Below are positions 9,111 to 17,704 of a DNA stretch of 36,552 bases, piece by piece. Where the stretch lies: assembly GCA_910573745.1 (NCBI GenBank), contig CAJSYI010000029.1, positions 1-36,552 on the forward strand, written 5' to 3'. This stretch comes from Muribaculaceae bacterium. Lineage in GTDB: Bacteria; Bacteroidota; Bacteroidia; Bacteroidales; Muribaculaceae. Every line of letters begins with the position of its first letter. Positions within the stretch are counted from its first letter, which is position 1. The notes under the pieces were generated by a model, which made no database searches, was not told where the DNA came from, and worked only from the letters and a program-made list of their open reading frames with translations. The translations under genes were made by a program, and so were the position numbers.

Positions 9111-9518
9111 ATGAAAACCCGTAGACTTCTGACAGGATTGCTTATTGCGGCATTCGTCTTATCCGCATCGCCTGCACTCGAGGCGCAGTCGATCCATTTC
9201 CGTCTTGGTTCCGACGGCGTGGGACTCTCAGTCAATTCCGGCCACCACAGCCACGTACACTATTGTGATGACGACTGGGAAGACTACTACAAACATGCGC
9301 GGAAACACTACAAAAAACACCACAAACACCACAAAACAGAATACAAGAAACGGAAAAAACACCATAAACGCCACCACGACAATGGCCATCACTACGGAAA
9401 ACGTAAAATAAAGGCACATAAGGCGGTCGTGCACCGCAGTTCACACCGTCCGGGGCATAATCACAAGACTGTGGTTCGCCGCACACCCAACGTGCACCGC
9501 ATTCTCCACAGACGCTGA
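9111..9518 (+). CDS. Small secreted histidine-rich basic protein, family unknown
   Basis: The 135 residues start with a good Sec signal peptide (MKTRRLLTGLLIAAFVLSA, likely cleavage after ALEA at residue 25). The mature part of about 110 residues is dominated by His, Lys and Arg. There are 24 histidines in the whole protein, many as HH or KHHKHHK runs between residues 61 and 97. There is a single Cys (HYCDDDWEDYY) in an acidic-aromatic patch. I do not recognise the family. The composition would suit binding of metal ions or of acidic polymers in the periplasm, which is inference. It stands alone between two minus-strand units. No clear TAnnTTTG promoter is visible in the 230 bases upstream. 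Confidence 0.75.
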   Translation: MKTRRLLTGLLIAAFVLSASPALEAQSIHFRLGSDGVGLSVNSGHHSHVHYCDDDWEDYYKHARKHYKKHHKHHKTEYKKRKKHHKRHHDNGHHYGKRKIKAHKAVVHRSSHRPGHNHKTVVRRTPNVHRILHRR

Positions 9519-9547
9519 CATCGCTTTTCTTTGTACAGGAAAAACAA

Positions 9548-9582
9548 GCCGGGATGAATCCTATCTCAAGGTTCATCCCGGC
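9548..9582 (-). terminator. Terminator of cysS (possibly bidirectional)
   Basis: A perfect 11-bp stem pairs GCCGGGATGAA (9548-9558) with TTCATCCCGGC (9572-9582). On the minus strand it is followed by TTGTTTTTCC, a good T-run, so it mainly ends the cysS unit. On the plus strand it could also stop the histidine-rich gene. Confidence 0.8.
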
Positions 9583-9595
9583 CGGTTTCAATATA

Positions 9596-9650
9596 TGCGG
9601 CTATCCGCACATCATGCCTGATGTCCGTGAATCATCTCGAGATGATTCAC
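9596..9650. repeat. Row of three small palindromes after cysS
   Basis: Three hairpins stand end to end. TGCGG/CCGCA has loop CTAT (9596-9609). ACATCA/TGATGT has loop TGCC (9609-9624). A fully self-complementary 24-mer (9627-9650) has half-sites GTGAATCATCTC and GAGATGATTCAC and includes the cysS stop codon. They lead straight into the terminator at 9548-9582. They could protect the mRNA 3' end or bind a protein. Confidence 0.65.
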
Positions 9651-11122
9651 TTTATGCTCCATTCCACACCGTTCTTCGTGTCCTTGACATCGAAGCCCAG
9701 CTCCGAAAGTTTGTTGCGGATAAGGTCAGAAGTGGCCCAGTCTTTGTTGGCCTTGGCATTCGTGCGTATCTCCATCAACAGATCCACGGCTCCCTCAAAC
9801 GGCTTCATGCCTCCGGTGCTTTCCGCCTCCGAAGAGATGCGGATACCGAGAAGTTCGATGAGGAACGTGTCGAAAAGATGACGGAGCCTCGAAAGGTCTT
9901 CGGCGTTAAGTTTGACAAGGCCGTCCGTAGCCTGGTTCACAACCTTGCATGCCTCGAAAAGGTTGGCAATCACCTGCGGCGTGTTCAGGTCGTCGTCCAT
10001 CGCCTCATAGCACTGTGAGGCGAAATCCGGCAGCTCCACAGTGGATTTCTCAGCCGGGAGCAGATTCTGCAGACGGCGGTAGCCGTCAAGCATCTTCTGC
10101 AAAGCCTTCTCCGCCGCCTGAAGAGCCTCATTGCTGAAGTCAACCGTAGAGCGGTAATGGGCCTGAAGGATGAAGAAACGTATCACCATAGGCGCATATG
10201 CCTGCGACAGGGCCGGGTGAGAACCGTCATAGAACTGTTCAAGCGTGATGAAATTGTTGTATGACTTGCCCATCTTCTTGCCGTTGATGGTGATCATGTT
10301 GTTGTGCATCCAGTAGCGCACCGCCTCATGTCCCTGGGCCGCGACGCTCTGCGCTATCTCGCATTCATGGTGTGGAAACATCAGGTCGAGACCACCTCCG
10401 TGTATGTCGAAAGTCTCGCCGAGATATTTCGTGCCCATGGTGGAGCATTCGAGATGCCATCCCGGGAAACCTTCGCTCCAAGGCGAGGGCCAATGCATTA
10501 TATGCTCAGGAGCGGCCTTCTTCCAGAGGGCGAAATCGAGAGGGTTGCGCTTCTCGTCCTGCCCGTCGAGCGAACGGGTGGTGTTGCGCAGCTCGTCGAT
10601 GTTGCGTCCGGAAAGCTTGCCGTAGCGATGGTCTTTGTTGTATTTCTCAACGTCGAAGTAGACCGAACCTTGGCTGATATAGGCATATCCGGCTTCAAGT
10701 ATCCTCTTGATGTATTCTATCTGCTCTATGATATGCCCCGAAGCGTGCGGCTCGATGCTCGGCGGAAGCACGTTGAGCGCATCCATGTCGCGGTGGTAGC
10801 GGTTCAGATACATCTGCACCACCTCCATCGGCTCAAGCTGCTCGAGACGGGCTTTCTTCGCGATTTTGTCCTCGCCGGAATCAGCGTCATGCTCCAGATG
10901 GCCCACATCGGTGATGTTGCGCACATAGCGCACCTTCAGGCCGAGATGACGCAGATAGCGGTAAAGGATATCAAAAGTGATGGCCGGACGGGCGTGGCCC
11001 AGATGGGCGTCGCCATAGACAGTCGGGCCGCAGACATACATGCCCACGTGCCCTTCGTGGAGCGGCGTGAAGCGCTCTTTCGTGCGGCTTAACGTGTTGT
11101 AGATTAAAAGATCGTGTTCCAT
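9647..11122 (-). CDS. cysS: Cysteinyl-tRNA synthetase
   Basis: This cytoplasmic class I synthetase charges tRNA-Cys. In the 491 residues from ATG 11122, the HIGH-type motif is HLGH (40-43). The KMSKS loop is KMGKS (283-287). The zinc ligands are visible as C31 ([13 protein letters not shown]), C226 (HLECSTMG), H251 and C254 (PHHECE). The length is close to bacterial CysRS (about 460-500). A TTG start seven codons upstream is possible, but [10 protein letters not shown] is the usual kind of N-terminus. It follows the DUF3467 gene by 34 bases on the same strand and probably shares its promoter. Confidence 0.95.
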   Translation of the reverse strand: MEHDLLIYNTLSRTKERFTPLHEGHVGMYVCGPTVYGDAHLGHARPAITFDILYRYLRHLGLKVRYVRNITDVGHLEHDADSGEDKIAKKARLEQLEPMEVVQMYLNRYHRDMDALNVLPPSIEPHASGHIIEQIEYIKRILEAGYAYISQGSVYFDVEKYNKDHRYGKLSGRNIDELRNTTRSLDGQDEKRNPLDFALWKKAAPEHIMHWPSPWSEGFPGWHLECSTMGTKYLGETFDIHGGGLDLMFPHHECEIAQSVAAQGHEAVRYWMHNNMITINGKKMGKSYNNFITLEQFYDGSHPALSQAYAPMVIRFFILQAHYRSTVDFSNEALQAAEKALQKMLDGYRRLQNLLPAEKSTVELPDFASQCYEAMDDDLNTPQVIANLFEACKVVNQATDGLVKLNAEDLSRLRHLFDTFLIELLGIRISSEAESTGGMKPFEGAVDLLMEIRTNAKANKDWATSDLIRNKLSELGFDVKDTKNGVEWSIK

Positions 11123-11156
11123 AACGGCGATAATGTCCGGCAATCGTTTCCGAAAA

Positions 11157-11453
11157 TCAATTGTTTCCGATGTTCATGCCGCCTTTGGGAGCGCGCTGCT
11201 TGATTTCGCCGAACTGGGCCTCATACTTGTTGATGTTGTCCGTAAGGGCAAACATCAGCTGCTTGGCGTTCTCCGGGCTCATGATTATGCGGCTCACCAC
11301 CGGCGCCTGAGGCATGCCGGGAGCGGCAAAGATGAAGTCCATAAGGAATTCGTTGGGGCCGTGGCCGATCATCGCGAGATTGCTATATTTTCCGTCAGCG
11401 ATTTCGGGACGGAGCTGAATCTGAAGCTGGTTTTTGTTTTCTTGCTGTGCCAT
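11157..11453 (-). CDS. DUF3467 protein
   Basis: This 98-residue protein, from ATG 11453, begins [20 protein letters not shown]. It contains [18 protein letters not shown] and [20 protein letters not shown], the pattern of the short DUF3467 family. The family is small, cytoplasmic and of unknown function; it has no catalytic motif, signal peptide or membrane segment. The frame stays open upstream to 11582, but a consensus promoter at 11560-11591 starts transcription near 11553, and the family N-terminus fits 11453. It is upstream of cysS and likely co-transcribed with it. Confidence 0.88.
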   Translation of the reverse strand: MAQQENKNQLQIQLRPEIADGKYSNLAMIGHGPNEFLMDFIFAAPGMPQAPVVSRIIMSPENAKQLMFALTDNINKYEAQFGEIKQRAPKGGMNIGNN

Positions 11454-11517
11454 ATTGTCTGGTATGTTATTAAAGTAAATAAATGGTTTATCACTGATTG
11501 TCAACGCGGTGGATTCA

Positions 11518-11535
11518 GGAAAGCGACCGCTTTCC
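11518..11535 (-). promoter_or_regulatory. Leader hairpin in the DUF3467-cysS mRNA
   Basis: Perfect 8-base inverted arms GGAAAGCG (11518-11525) and CGCTTTCC (11528-11535) are separated by two bases. They fall in the roughly 100-base untranslated leader between the promoter and the DUF3467 start. The role is unknown; an operator or an mRNA-stabilising hairpin are possible. Confidence 0.45.
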
Positions 11536-11559
11536 CGGCTTTTACGGCGAGACAGTCCA

Positions 11560-11591
11560 CAAAGATAGCAATTTTTTGTCAATCCGTCAAA
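11560..11591 (-). promoter_or_regulatory. Promoter of the DUF3467-cysS unit
   Basis: On the minus strand TTTG (11591-11588), a 20-base spacer and TATCTTTG (11567-11560) match the Bacteroidetes consensus fully. The -33 element lies inside the last codons of the upstream ABC ATPase gene. Confidence 0.85.
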
Positions 11592-12301
11592 TCCGTTGCG
11601 GATTCCGCATCCAGAATCACTTCACCGGAATGCTTGTTACGGATTGTTTCCGAAACTATCCTCCCGTCGGCCATAGACACCACCCGGTCTGCATATTCGG
11701 CCACGGTAGGGTCATGGGTGACTATTACGAAAGTCTGCCCGAGCCGCATGTTCAGGTCGCGTATTATGGCCCGAATCTCATCACGGTTGCGCGAATCAAG
11801 GCTTCCTGTAGGCTCATCGGCAAAAACCACCGAAGGCTCGTTTGCCATGGCCCTGGCTATGGCCACACGCTGCTTCTCTCCGCCTGAAAGCTGAGCCGGC
11901 TTATGCCCCAGACGGTCTCCCAAACCGAGAAGACAAAGAAGCTCTTTTGCCCTCGCCTCCGCCTTGCTGCGGCTCTTGCCCCCGATCATGGCAGGCATGG
12001 CCACGTTCTCAAGTGCCGTGAACTCCGGAAGGAGCTGGTGGAACTGAAACACAAAACCTATGTTGGCATTCCTGAACGCCGACAGTTTCCTGTCTTTCAG
12101 CCCCGTAACATCTGTGCCGTCGTAGCATACACGTCCCGAATCGGGAGAATCGAGCGTACCGGCTATCTGCAAAAGCGTGGTCTTCCCCGCTCCGCTCGGC
12201 CCGACGATGGCGAGAATCTCGCCATCGGATATTTCCATGTCAATCCCACGGAGCACCTCCAGGTCGCCATAAGATTTGCGTATTCCTTCTATCCTGATCA
12301 T
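11579..12301 (-). CDS. ABC transporter ATPase, LolD/MacB type
   Basis: This 240-residue ATPase has Walker A GPSGAGKT (34-41), a Q-loop in [17 protein letters not shown], the signature LSGGEKQR (138-145), Walker B VVFADEP (158-164) and the switch His in VTHD (196). [14 protein letters not shown] is characteristic of the LolD/FtsE/MacB subfamily. In lipoprotein export LolD powers transfer of outer-membrane lipoproteins out of the inner membrane. No permease gene (LolC/E or MacB) is adjacent, so the partner must be elsewhere and the exact role is open. An upstream extension of the frame to 12442 is rejected because it overlaps tcdA. It is the last gene of the rsmF-copA-HMA-tcdA unit, 28 bases after tcdA. 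Confidence 0.88.
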   Translation of the reverse strand: MIRIEGIRKSYGDLEVLRGIDMEISDGEILAIVGPSGAGKTTLLQIAGTLDSPDSGRVCYDGTDVTGLKDRKLSAFRNANIGFVFQFHQLLPEFTALENVAMPAMIGGKSRSKAEARAKELLCLLGLGDRLGHKPAQLSGGEKQRVAIARAMANEPSVVFADEPTGSLDSRNRDEIRAIIRDLNMRLGQTFVIVTHDPTVAEYADRVVSMADGRIVSETIRNKHSGEVILDAESATDLTD

Positions 12302-12329
12302 TTCTTCTATTTTTGAATTCCAATACAGG

Positions 12330-13082
12330 TCAGACCCGCGCAATGGCACGAATGGCATGATTGGCCATAAATATGCCGAACAAGGCCGGAATAGAGGCCA
12401 ATGTGCCGTACGACGTCCTCTTGTTGGTCTCTTCCACTTCAAGGAGGGAATGCTTGCCCGCCGGCTCCATAGAACACACGGTGGTCAACGGGCTCCTCAC
12501 CCCGGCTTTCCTGAGACGCTGCCTGACAGCCCTGGCCAGCCCGTCATCGCGTGTCTGCCACAGATCCATATAGCACACCTTCGTAGGGTCGATGCGGCCG
12601 CCGGCCCCCATCGACGACACCACCGGGACACGGCGGCGCAGACAGCGGGACAGCAATGCCACCTTAGGCCCTACGGTGTCGATGCAGTCGAGGACATAGT
12701 CGAAATCACCATCGAGGATTTCGTCCACCTCATCTTCTCCGACATACATCTGGAGGGCATCTATGACGGCCTCCGGATTGATGTCGTGGAAACGTTCGGC
12801 ATACATTATGGCCTTGGAACGCCCCACGTTGGAGCGCAAGGCTATCAGCTGGCGGTTGATGTTGCTCTCCGCCACATTGTCGGCATCTATAACCGTCATC
12901 TTGCCTATGCCGGAACGCACAAGCATCTCGGCGGCATAGCCTCCTACCCCTCCGGCTCCCACGATCAGCACCGAAGCATCGCGCAGGCGTTCCATCGCGT
13001 CGAACCCGAGCAGACGCTCCGTACGGTCGTCCCAACGCTCATTTGCCGGATCGGCGGAATAATTCCCTGAAGGCATCTTCAT
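12330..13082 (-). CDS. tcdA: ThiF/E1-like tRNA threonylcarbamoyladenosine dehydratase (TcdA/CsdL)
   Basis: This E1-like enzyme probably activates the carboxylate of t6A37 with ATP to form cyclic t6A in tRNAs that read ANN codons. The 250 residues contain [17 protein letters not shown] near the N-terminus, the nucleotide-binding GAGGVGG (42-48), DADNV and ESNINRQ (R77), and [17 protein letters not shown]. They end in a hydrophobic [14 protein letters not shown] stretch typical of TcdA. There are no zinc-binding Cys pairs as in ThiF or MoeB, which supports TcdA. Its ATG overlaps the TGA of the HMA gene (ATGA), so translation is coupled. Confidence 0.88.
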   Translation of the reverse strand: MKMPSGNYSADPANERWDDRTERLLGFDAMERLRDASVLIVGAGGVGGYAAEMLVRSGIGKMTVIDADNVAESNINRQLIALRSNVGRSKAIMYAERFHDINPEAVIDALQMYVGEDEVDEILDGDFDYVLDCIDTVGPKVALLSRCLRRRVPVVSSMGAGGRIDPTKVCYMDLWQTRDDGLARAVRQRLRKAGVRSPLTTVCSMEPAGKHSLLEVEETNKRTSYGTLASIPALFGIFMANHAIRAIARV

Positions 13083-13288
13083 GACAGGACCGACGCTTTG
13101 AATCCGGCCTTCTCTATTGCCGACATCACAGAAGAAGCGTCAGGCACCGGGGCGTCCCCGACGTATGTCAATGTCTTGTCGGGCGAGGCAAGGTCGAACT
13201 CCCATGCCGAAGCAGGAGCCAACGGCTCTATGGCCTTAAGAATAGCAGACGTGCAACCGCCGCATTTCGCATTTGTCTTGAATTTCAT
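13079..13288 (-). CDS. Small HMA-type heavy-metal-binding protein (copper chaperone-like)
   Basis: The 69 residues form a single heavy-metal-associated domain. MKFKTNAKCGGC holds the metal site C9-x2-C12, followed by the alpha-beta pattern ending [14 protein letters not shown]. It lies 12 bases downstream of the copper ATPase gene and overlaps tcdA by 4 bases. CxxC with the neighbouring CopA argues for Cu(I) delivery to the pump or buffering of copper. Its linker APASAWEFDLASPDKTLTY is less conserved than in CopZ, so sequestration without docking is possible. Confidence 0.82.
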   Translation of the reverse strand: MKFKTNAKCGGCTSAILKAIEPLAPASAWEFDLASPDKTLTYVGDAPVPDASSVMSAIEKAGFKASVLS

Positions 13289-13300
13289 ATACTGAAGTTT

Positions 13301-15538
13301 TTACCTTAATTTCATTTTTCTCAGCCGGAGAGAATTTCCAACCACACATACCGACGACAACGCCATTGCCGCAGAAGCCATCATCGGATTGAGCATAAAT
13401 CCGAAGAAAGGATAAAGCACACCGGCGGCAATCGGCATTCCGACCACATTGTAGATGAATGCCCAGAAAAGGTTCTCCTTTATGACACGCCTCGTGGCGG
13501 CAGAAAGCCTCAATGCCCTCGGCAACCCGGAAATGTCGGCCTTTGAAAGGGTGAGCTGAGCCGTCTCGATGGCTATCTCCGACCCCGTGCCCATTGCCAC
13601 GGAAACGTCGGCCAGCGCCAGTGCCTCGGAATCGTTTATGCCGTCGCCAACCATGGCCACCTTATGTCCGTCCTTCTTAAGAGCCTCAACGACGGCTGCC
13701 TTGCCTTCCGGACGCACTTCGGCAACGACCTGTTCGATTCCTGCCAGCGAAGCCACATGTTCGGCTGTAGCCCTCTTGTCTCCGGTCAGCAACACAGGCC
13801 TTATGCCGATATGCTTAAGTTCCTCTATCGCCTTGCGGGCATCATGCCGCAACTCATCCACGACCTTGAAAGCCAAAACGGCCTTTTCGCCGTTCCCGGC
13901 CAATACCGCACCGGCTCCTTCTGAAACAGAATCAGCAACGAAAGTACCGATTTCATCGGGGATTTCAGCCCCTACAAGTTTGGCAAGCGACTCGGTGCCG
14001 ACCCAATACACTATGCCTGATTCCGACTTTCCGACAATTCCCATACCGGGGTGATACACGAAGTCGTGTATGGGAACCGCCACCGCTCCCAGTTCACGGC
14101 ACCGGGCCGCCACGGCCTGTGCGAGCGGATGTTCGCTCTTTGTCTCCAAAGAAAGAAAAGCCCCCAGTTCATCGATGTTTTTCGCACCTTTTTCAAGTAT
14201 GACTTTAGGTCTTCCTTCGGTCAGGGTTCCGGTCTTGTCCAGACATATAGTGTCTATCTTGGATATGTGTTCAAGCGCGGACGCATCTTTGACAAGTATT
14301 CCCGAACGCGCACCCCGTCCTATGCCTACCATTATCGCCGTAGGCGTGGCCAGCCCGAGCGCGCATGGACAAGCGATGACAAGCACCGATACTGCTGCCA
14401 TCACGCCCAACGGGACATTGCCGGCTCCCGACACGGCCCATACCGCAAACGTAATGACCGACAACGTTATCACCGCCGGAACAAACACCCGGCTGATGCG
14501 GTCTACAAGCTTCTGCACCGGAGCCTTGGAGCCTTGCGCTTCACGCACGCTCCTGATGATGCGGGCAAGTTCCGTGTCGGCACCCACCGACGACACCGAA
14601 ACCTCTATCGTCCCCAGTCCGTTCAGGGTGCCTGCACTGACCTTGTCGCCGACGTTTTTCTCCACGCCGGCCGACTCGCCTGAAAGCATGCTTTCATCAA
14701 CCGCAGTACGGCCTGCACTTACAACCCCGTCGGCTGGCACACGTTCTCCGGGGCGCACCACTATGGCATCTCCTGCGGAAAGGCTGTCAGCACTGACATC
14801 CTCCAAAGCTCCGTCGGCAGACAGGCGATGAGCCTCGTCAGGACGAAGGCTCATCAACGCCCTAAGCGCGTTTCCGGTGGAATGCCTGGCACGCAGCTCC
14901 ATAAGTTTGCCGGTCAGCACGAAGGCAATAATCATCGCAGCCCCTTCGTAATACAAGTCGGCCGACAGAGACCTGCCTTTCCAGTATTCCGGAAACAAGG
15001 TGTTGAAAAGGGAGAACAGGAAACTCACCACTGTGGACACGGCGACAAGGCTCTCCATTGACGGAACGCCACGCCACATGTTCCTGAAACCTTTGGCATA
15101 AAAGACGCTTCCGCAATAAGACATCACGGCAAGAGCCAATACGCACATCACCCATTCCGCCCCTTGAAAATGGAAGCCTCCCATACATATCACCGCAAGA
15201 GGGACGGTGAGCGCCCATGCCACAACCACCTTTCGGCGCATCCGGCCGTATGCCGCAAGCTCCTCTTCCTCCTGCCTCCGGATCGCTTCTTCAGCCGTAG
15301 GGGCAACAATCATCTCATATCCCGCCGACTGCACACGTTTCGCTATGGTTTCGCTTGAAGTCTGAGAAGGGTCATAGCTCACCGTAACGGAAGAGGCGGC
15401 GAAATTAACGGCAGCCTCTTCCACGCCAGGCGTCTCCGCCACGGTCTTCTCCACAGCTGACGCACACACGGCACACATCATCCCCGTTACGGGATATGTG
15501 GCCGTCTTCATCTTTCTCTTTGCGGTATTCGACATCAT
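13301..15538 (-). CDS. copA: Cu(I)-exporting P1B-type ATPase
   Basis: This inner-membrane pump extrudes Cu(I). From ATG 15538 the 745 residues show one N-terminal HMA domain (GMMCAVC, C22 and C25), actuator LSGES (285-289), and the transmembrane metal site CPC (390-392). They also show phosphorylation motif DKTGTLT (D434), the P1B marker SEHPLA (H470, P471), GDGINDSEAL (631-640), and Cu-specific residues YN (696-697) and MALSS (725-729). Together these give the P1B-1 (copper) signature. The chosen start overlaps the rsmF stop as ATGATG and so shares an ATGA junction; a frame continuing further upstream lies inside rsmF. The HMA chaperone gene follows at once. Confidence 0.93.
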   Translation of the reverse strand: MMSNTAKRKMKTATYPVTGMMCAVCASAVEKTVAETPGVEEAAVNFAASSVTVSYDPSQTSSETIAKRVQSAGYEMIVAPTAEEAIRRQEEEELAAYGRMRRKVVVAWALTVPLAVICMGGFHFQGAEWVMCVLALAVMSYCGSVFYAKGFRNMWRGVPSMESLVAVSTVVSFLFSLFNTLFPEYWKGRSLSADLYYEGAAMIIAFVLTGKLMELRARHSTGNALRALMSLRPDEAHRLSADGALEDVSADSLSAGDAIVVRPGERVPADGVVSAGRTAVDESMLSGESAGVEKNVGDKVSAGTLNGLGTIEVSVSSVGADTELARIIRSVREAQGSKAPVQKLVDRISRVFVPAVITLSVITFAVWAVSGAGNVPLGVMAAVSVLVIACPCALGLATPTAIMVGIGRGARSGILVKDASALEHISKIDTICLDKTGTLTEGRPKVILEKGAKNIDELGAFLSLETKSEHPLAQAVAARCRELGAVAVPIHDFVYHPGMGIVGKSESGIVYWVGTESLAKLVGAEIPDEIGTFVADSVSEGAGAVLAGNGEKAVLAFKVVDELRHDARKAIEELKHIGIRPVLLTGDKRATAEHVASLAGIEQVVAEVRPEGKAAVVEALKKDGHKVAMVGDGINDSEALALADVSVAMGTGSEIAIETAQLTLSKADISGLPRALRLSAATRRVIKENLFWAFIYNVVGMPIAAGVLYPFFGFMLNPMMASAAMALSSVCVVGNSLRLRKMKLR

Positions 15539-16896
15539 CTGTTCATCCTTATTCGCCACGACTGCGGATAGAGGTTGTTGGCCCGGTTTCCGATGTTCTT
15601 CACCCAGCCCAAGGGCAATCCGCCATAGCACACCAGACAGATGCCGCGTGGCACATCCGGCGGCAATGCCACAAGTTCGCGGCGAAGATAGGCGACAGCC
15701 TCTTCATAAGAAACCTCCACCTCCGGCAACGCACCTCTTCTATAGGCGTTGCTGAGAGCCAAAGCTGCCGAAGGGATAAAGTCCTTGCCTTTCCGTTCTC
15801 CTATATCAACGCCCGAAGCCACTATCCTGGTTTTCTTCGGCAACATATCGAGCAACGAACAAAGCAGAGGCGATGCAGCCTTCAAGACATTCCCGTATGC
15901 GGAAAACATATAGCCCTCAGGGAAATGCACAAGGTCTGTGCCGGGAAGTCCAAGTCCACGCTGATTGAATCTTATTTTGCGGTGAGACGCAGCCGCGCTG
16001 CCTTCCGGCTTGCGCATCACACCGACAAACAGCCCCTCGCCACGTGTCTTATGCGGCATAAAACGATAGGCCGGACGGCCTGAAAGGCCTCCCGGGATGC
16101 CCCATTCTTCCGGAAACCCCATATCGACGCTCTCCAGCCCGAACTCCTCGGCCATCCAGTCAAGCATATCCTCGTTCTCGACACGGTTGAACGTGCAGGT
16201 GGAATAGACGAGATATCCTCCCGGACGAAGAGTCTCTACAGCATCGGCCACAATCTCGCGCTGAAGCGACGCACACTGAGCCACAAGGCCTACCGACCAT
16301 TGGCGGCGGGCCTCAGCATCCTTGCGCATCATGCCTTCACCGGAACAAGGCGCATCCACCATGGCAATGTCAACCTGCCCGGAAAGCGCACGGAAAGCAT
16401 CTGTAGGAGAATTTGTTATCGCGACATGCGGATAGCCCCATTTGGTAAGGTTCTCTTTCAACGCCCCGACCCGCGACGACTCAAACTCGTTGGCTATCAC
16501 GACCGAGCCATCAGGCAAAGCATCGATTGCCGCTGTGGTCTTCCCTCCGGGAGCGGCGCAGAAGTCCACAAGCACAGACGGAGCAGAAGCAAGGCGGGAC
16601 ACGATCTCGCGATGAATCATCGATGACGGATCCTGCACGTAGAACGCACCTGAATGAAGCTCCGGCATAAGCGTAAACGCCGGCCTTTCACGCAGATGCA
16701 GCCCCGCAGGACACCATTTCACCGGTTCGGCACCGTCAAACGACACAGAAGAACGCTTCCTGCCGTTAAGCCTCACCCCGACCTCAGGAGATTTGCCGAG
16801 AGACACGAGCAAAGCCTCCGAATCCATTCCGGACAGGGTTTGCATTTCATCAATGAAGCCTTGAGGCAAGGATGTTGAAGTTTCAGCGGTTTTCAT
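15535..16896 (-). CDS. NOL1/NOP2/Sun-family rRNA cytosine-C5 methyltransferase (RsmF-like)
   Basis: This is a SAM-dependent RNA m5C methyltransferase, probably acting on 16S rRNA. In 453 residues it shows SAM motif I DFCAAPGGKTT (111-121), motif IV DAPCSGEGMMRKD (181-193, C184) and the catalytic motif VYSTCTFNRVENE with nucleophile C234. The C-terminal 150 residues, including LPGTDLVHFPEG and the end GWVKNIGNRANNLYPQSWR, match the PUA-like region of RsmF/YebU. The ATG at 16896 follows a TTG that could also serve. It is the first gene of the copper and tRNA-modification unit and overlaps copA by 4 bases. The specific target base is not proven. Confidence 0.9.
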   Translation of the reverse strand: MKTAETSTSLPQGFIDEMQTLSGMDSEALLVSLGKSPEVGVRLNGRKRSSVSFDGAEPVKWCPAGLHLRERPAFTLMPELHSGAFYVQDPSSMIHREIVSRLASAPSVLVDFCAAPGGKTTAAIDALPDGSVVIANEFESSRVGALKENLTKWGYPHVAITNSPTDAFRALSGQVDIAMVDAPCSGEGMMRKDAEARRQWSVGLVAQCASLQREIVADAVETLRPGGYLVYSTCTFNRVENEDMLDWMAEEFGLESVDMGFPEEWGIPGGLSGRPAYRFMPHKTRGEGLFVGVMRKPEGSAAASHRKIRFNQRGLGLPGTDLVHFPEGYMFSAYGNVLKAASPLLCSLLDMLPKKTRIVASGVDIGERKGKDFIPSAALALSNAYRRGALPEVEVSYEEAVAYLRRELVALPPDVPRGICLVCYGGLPLGWVKNIGNRANNLYPQSWRIRMNR

Positions 16897-16918
16897 CAAT
16901 ATTACGGTTTTTAAGCGA

Positions 16919-16926
16919 CAAATTTA
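16919..16926 (-). promoter_or_regulatory. -7 box of the rsmF-copA unit
   Basis: On the minus strand TAAATTTG (16926-16919) matches TAnnTTTG 22 bases before the rsmF ATG. A TTTG sits 24 bases upstream (16954-16951), wider than usual, so the -33 element is uncertain. Confidence 0.5.
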
Positions 16927-16937
16927 AGAAATTATAT

Positions 16938-16945
16938 TAACTTTG
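16938..16945 (+). promoter_or_regulatory. -7 box of the RsmI-like gene
   Basis: TAACTTTG matches the -7 consensus 22 bases before ATG 16968. No clear TTTG lies at -33. It is back-to-back with the minus-strand -7 box in a 71-base divergent intergenic region, so the two promoters may compete. Confidence 0.6.
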
Positions 16946-16967
16946 CACTGCAAAACAAGGACAAAAA

Positions 16968-17684
16968 ATGAATCTTGAGGCAGCACTATATATGATTCCG
17001 GTGTCGATAAGCGATGCCGCCCCGTCTGATTTCATCCCGGCGGGCAACATCGGGATTGTGGCCGGAATACGTCATTTCATAGTGGAGAACGTACGTACTG
17101 CCAGACGCTTCCTGCGAAGATGCGACCCCTCGTTCCCCATCGGCGACTGCACATTCTGCGAACTGAACGGACACACCGACCCTAACGAAATCCACTCTTT
17201 CCTCGAACCGCTCAGAAAAGGGCAGCCGGTCGGCATGATGAGCGAGGCCGGGTGTCCCGGCGTGGCCGACCCGGGCGCGTCGGTAGCCGCCATAGCACAA
17301 CGGGAAGGGCTGAAGACCGTCCCGCTCGCCGGGCCTTCAAGCATCCTGATGTCGCTCATGGCATCAGGATTCAACGGACAAGGGTTCTCCTTCAACGGAT
17401 ACCTGCCCATCAGCGATGCCGAAAAGGCCAAGCGCGTCCGCGAGCTCGAATCAACGGCCGCAAAGACAGGAATGACGCAGATATTCATAGAGACGCCGTA
17501 CCGCAACAACCGCACCGTGGCACTGCTGGCAGAAACCCTCCGCCCCGACACGCTGCTCTGCGTCGCATCCGGAATAACAGACCCCGAAAAGGAGTCGATA
17601 ACCACGCTCCCGGCGCGCCTCTGGAAAAAAAAGATTTACGATTACGCCAAGACTCCTTCAATATTCCTCATAAGCCGACGTTGA
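16968..17684 (+). CDS. Tetrapyrrole-methylase-family rRNA methyltransferase (RsmI-like)
   Basis: A SAM-dependent methyltransferase of the TP_methylase fold, related to RsmI, which 2'-O-methylates C1402 of 16S rRNA. The 238 residues contain VGMMSEAGCPGVADPGASV (91-109), the RsmI-like SEAGxPxxxDPG motif, then PLAGPSSILMSLMASGF and IFIETPYRNN. It lacks the typical RsmI N-terminus (LYVVxTPIGN); instead it begins AALYMIPVSISDAAPSD. This is the divergent, shorter form common in Bacteroidetes. The target is therefore less sure than the family. The WalJ-like gene begins 20 bases downstream, likely in one operon. Confidence 0.85.
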   Translation: MNLEAALYMIPVSISDAAPSDFIPAGNIGIVAGIRHFIVENVRTARRFLRRCDPSFPIGDCTFCELNGHTDPNEIHSFLEPLRKGQPVGMMSEAGCPGVADPGASVAAIAQREGLKTVPLAGPSSILMSLMASGFNGQGFSFNGYLPISDAEKAKRVRELESTAAKTGMTQIFIETPYRNNRTVALLAETLRPDTLLCVASGITDPEKESITTLPARLWKKKIYDYAKTPSIFLISRR

Positions 17685-17704
17685 TTATTTTGGCTTGACA
17701 CATC

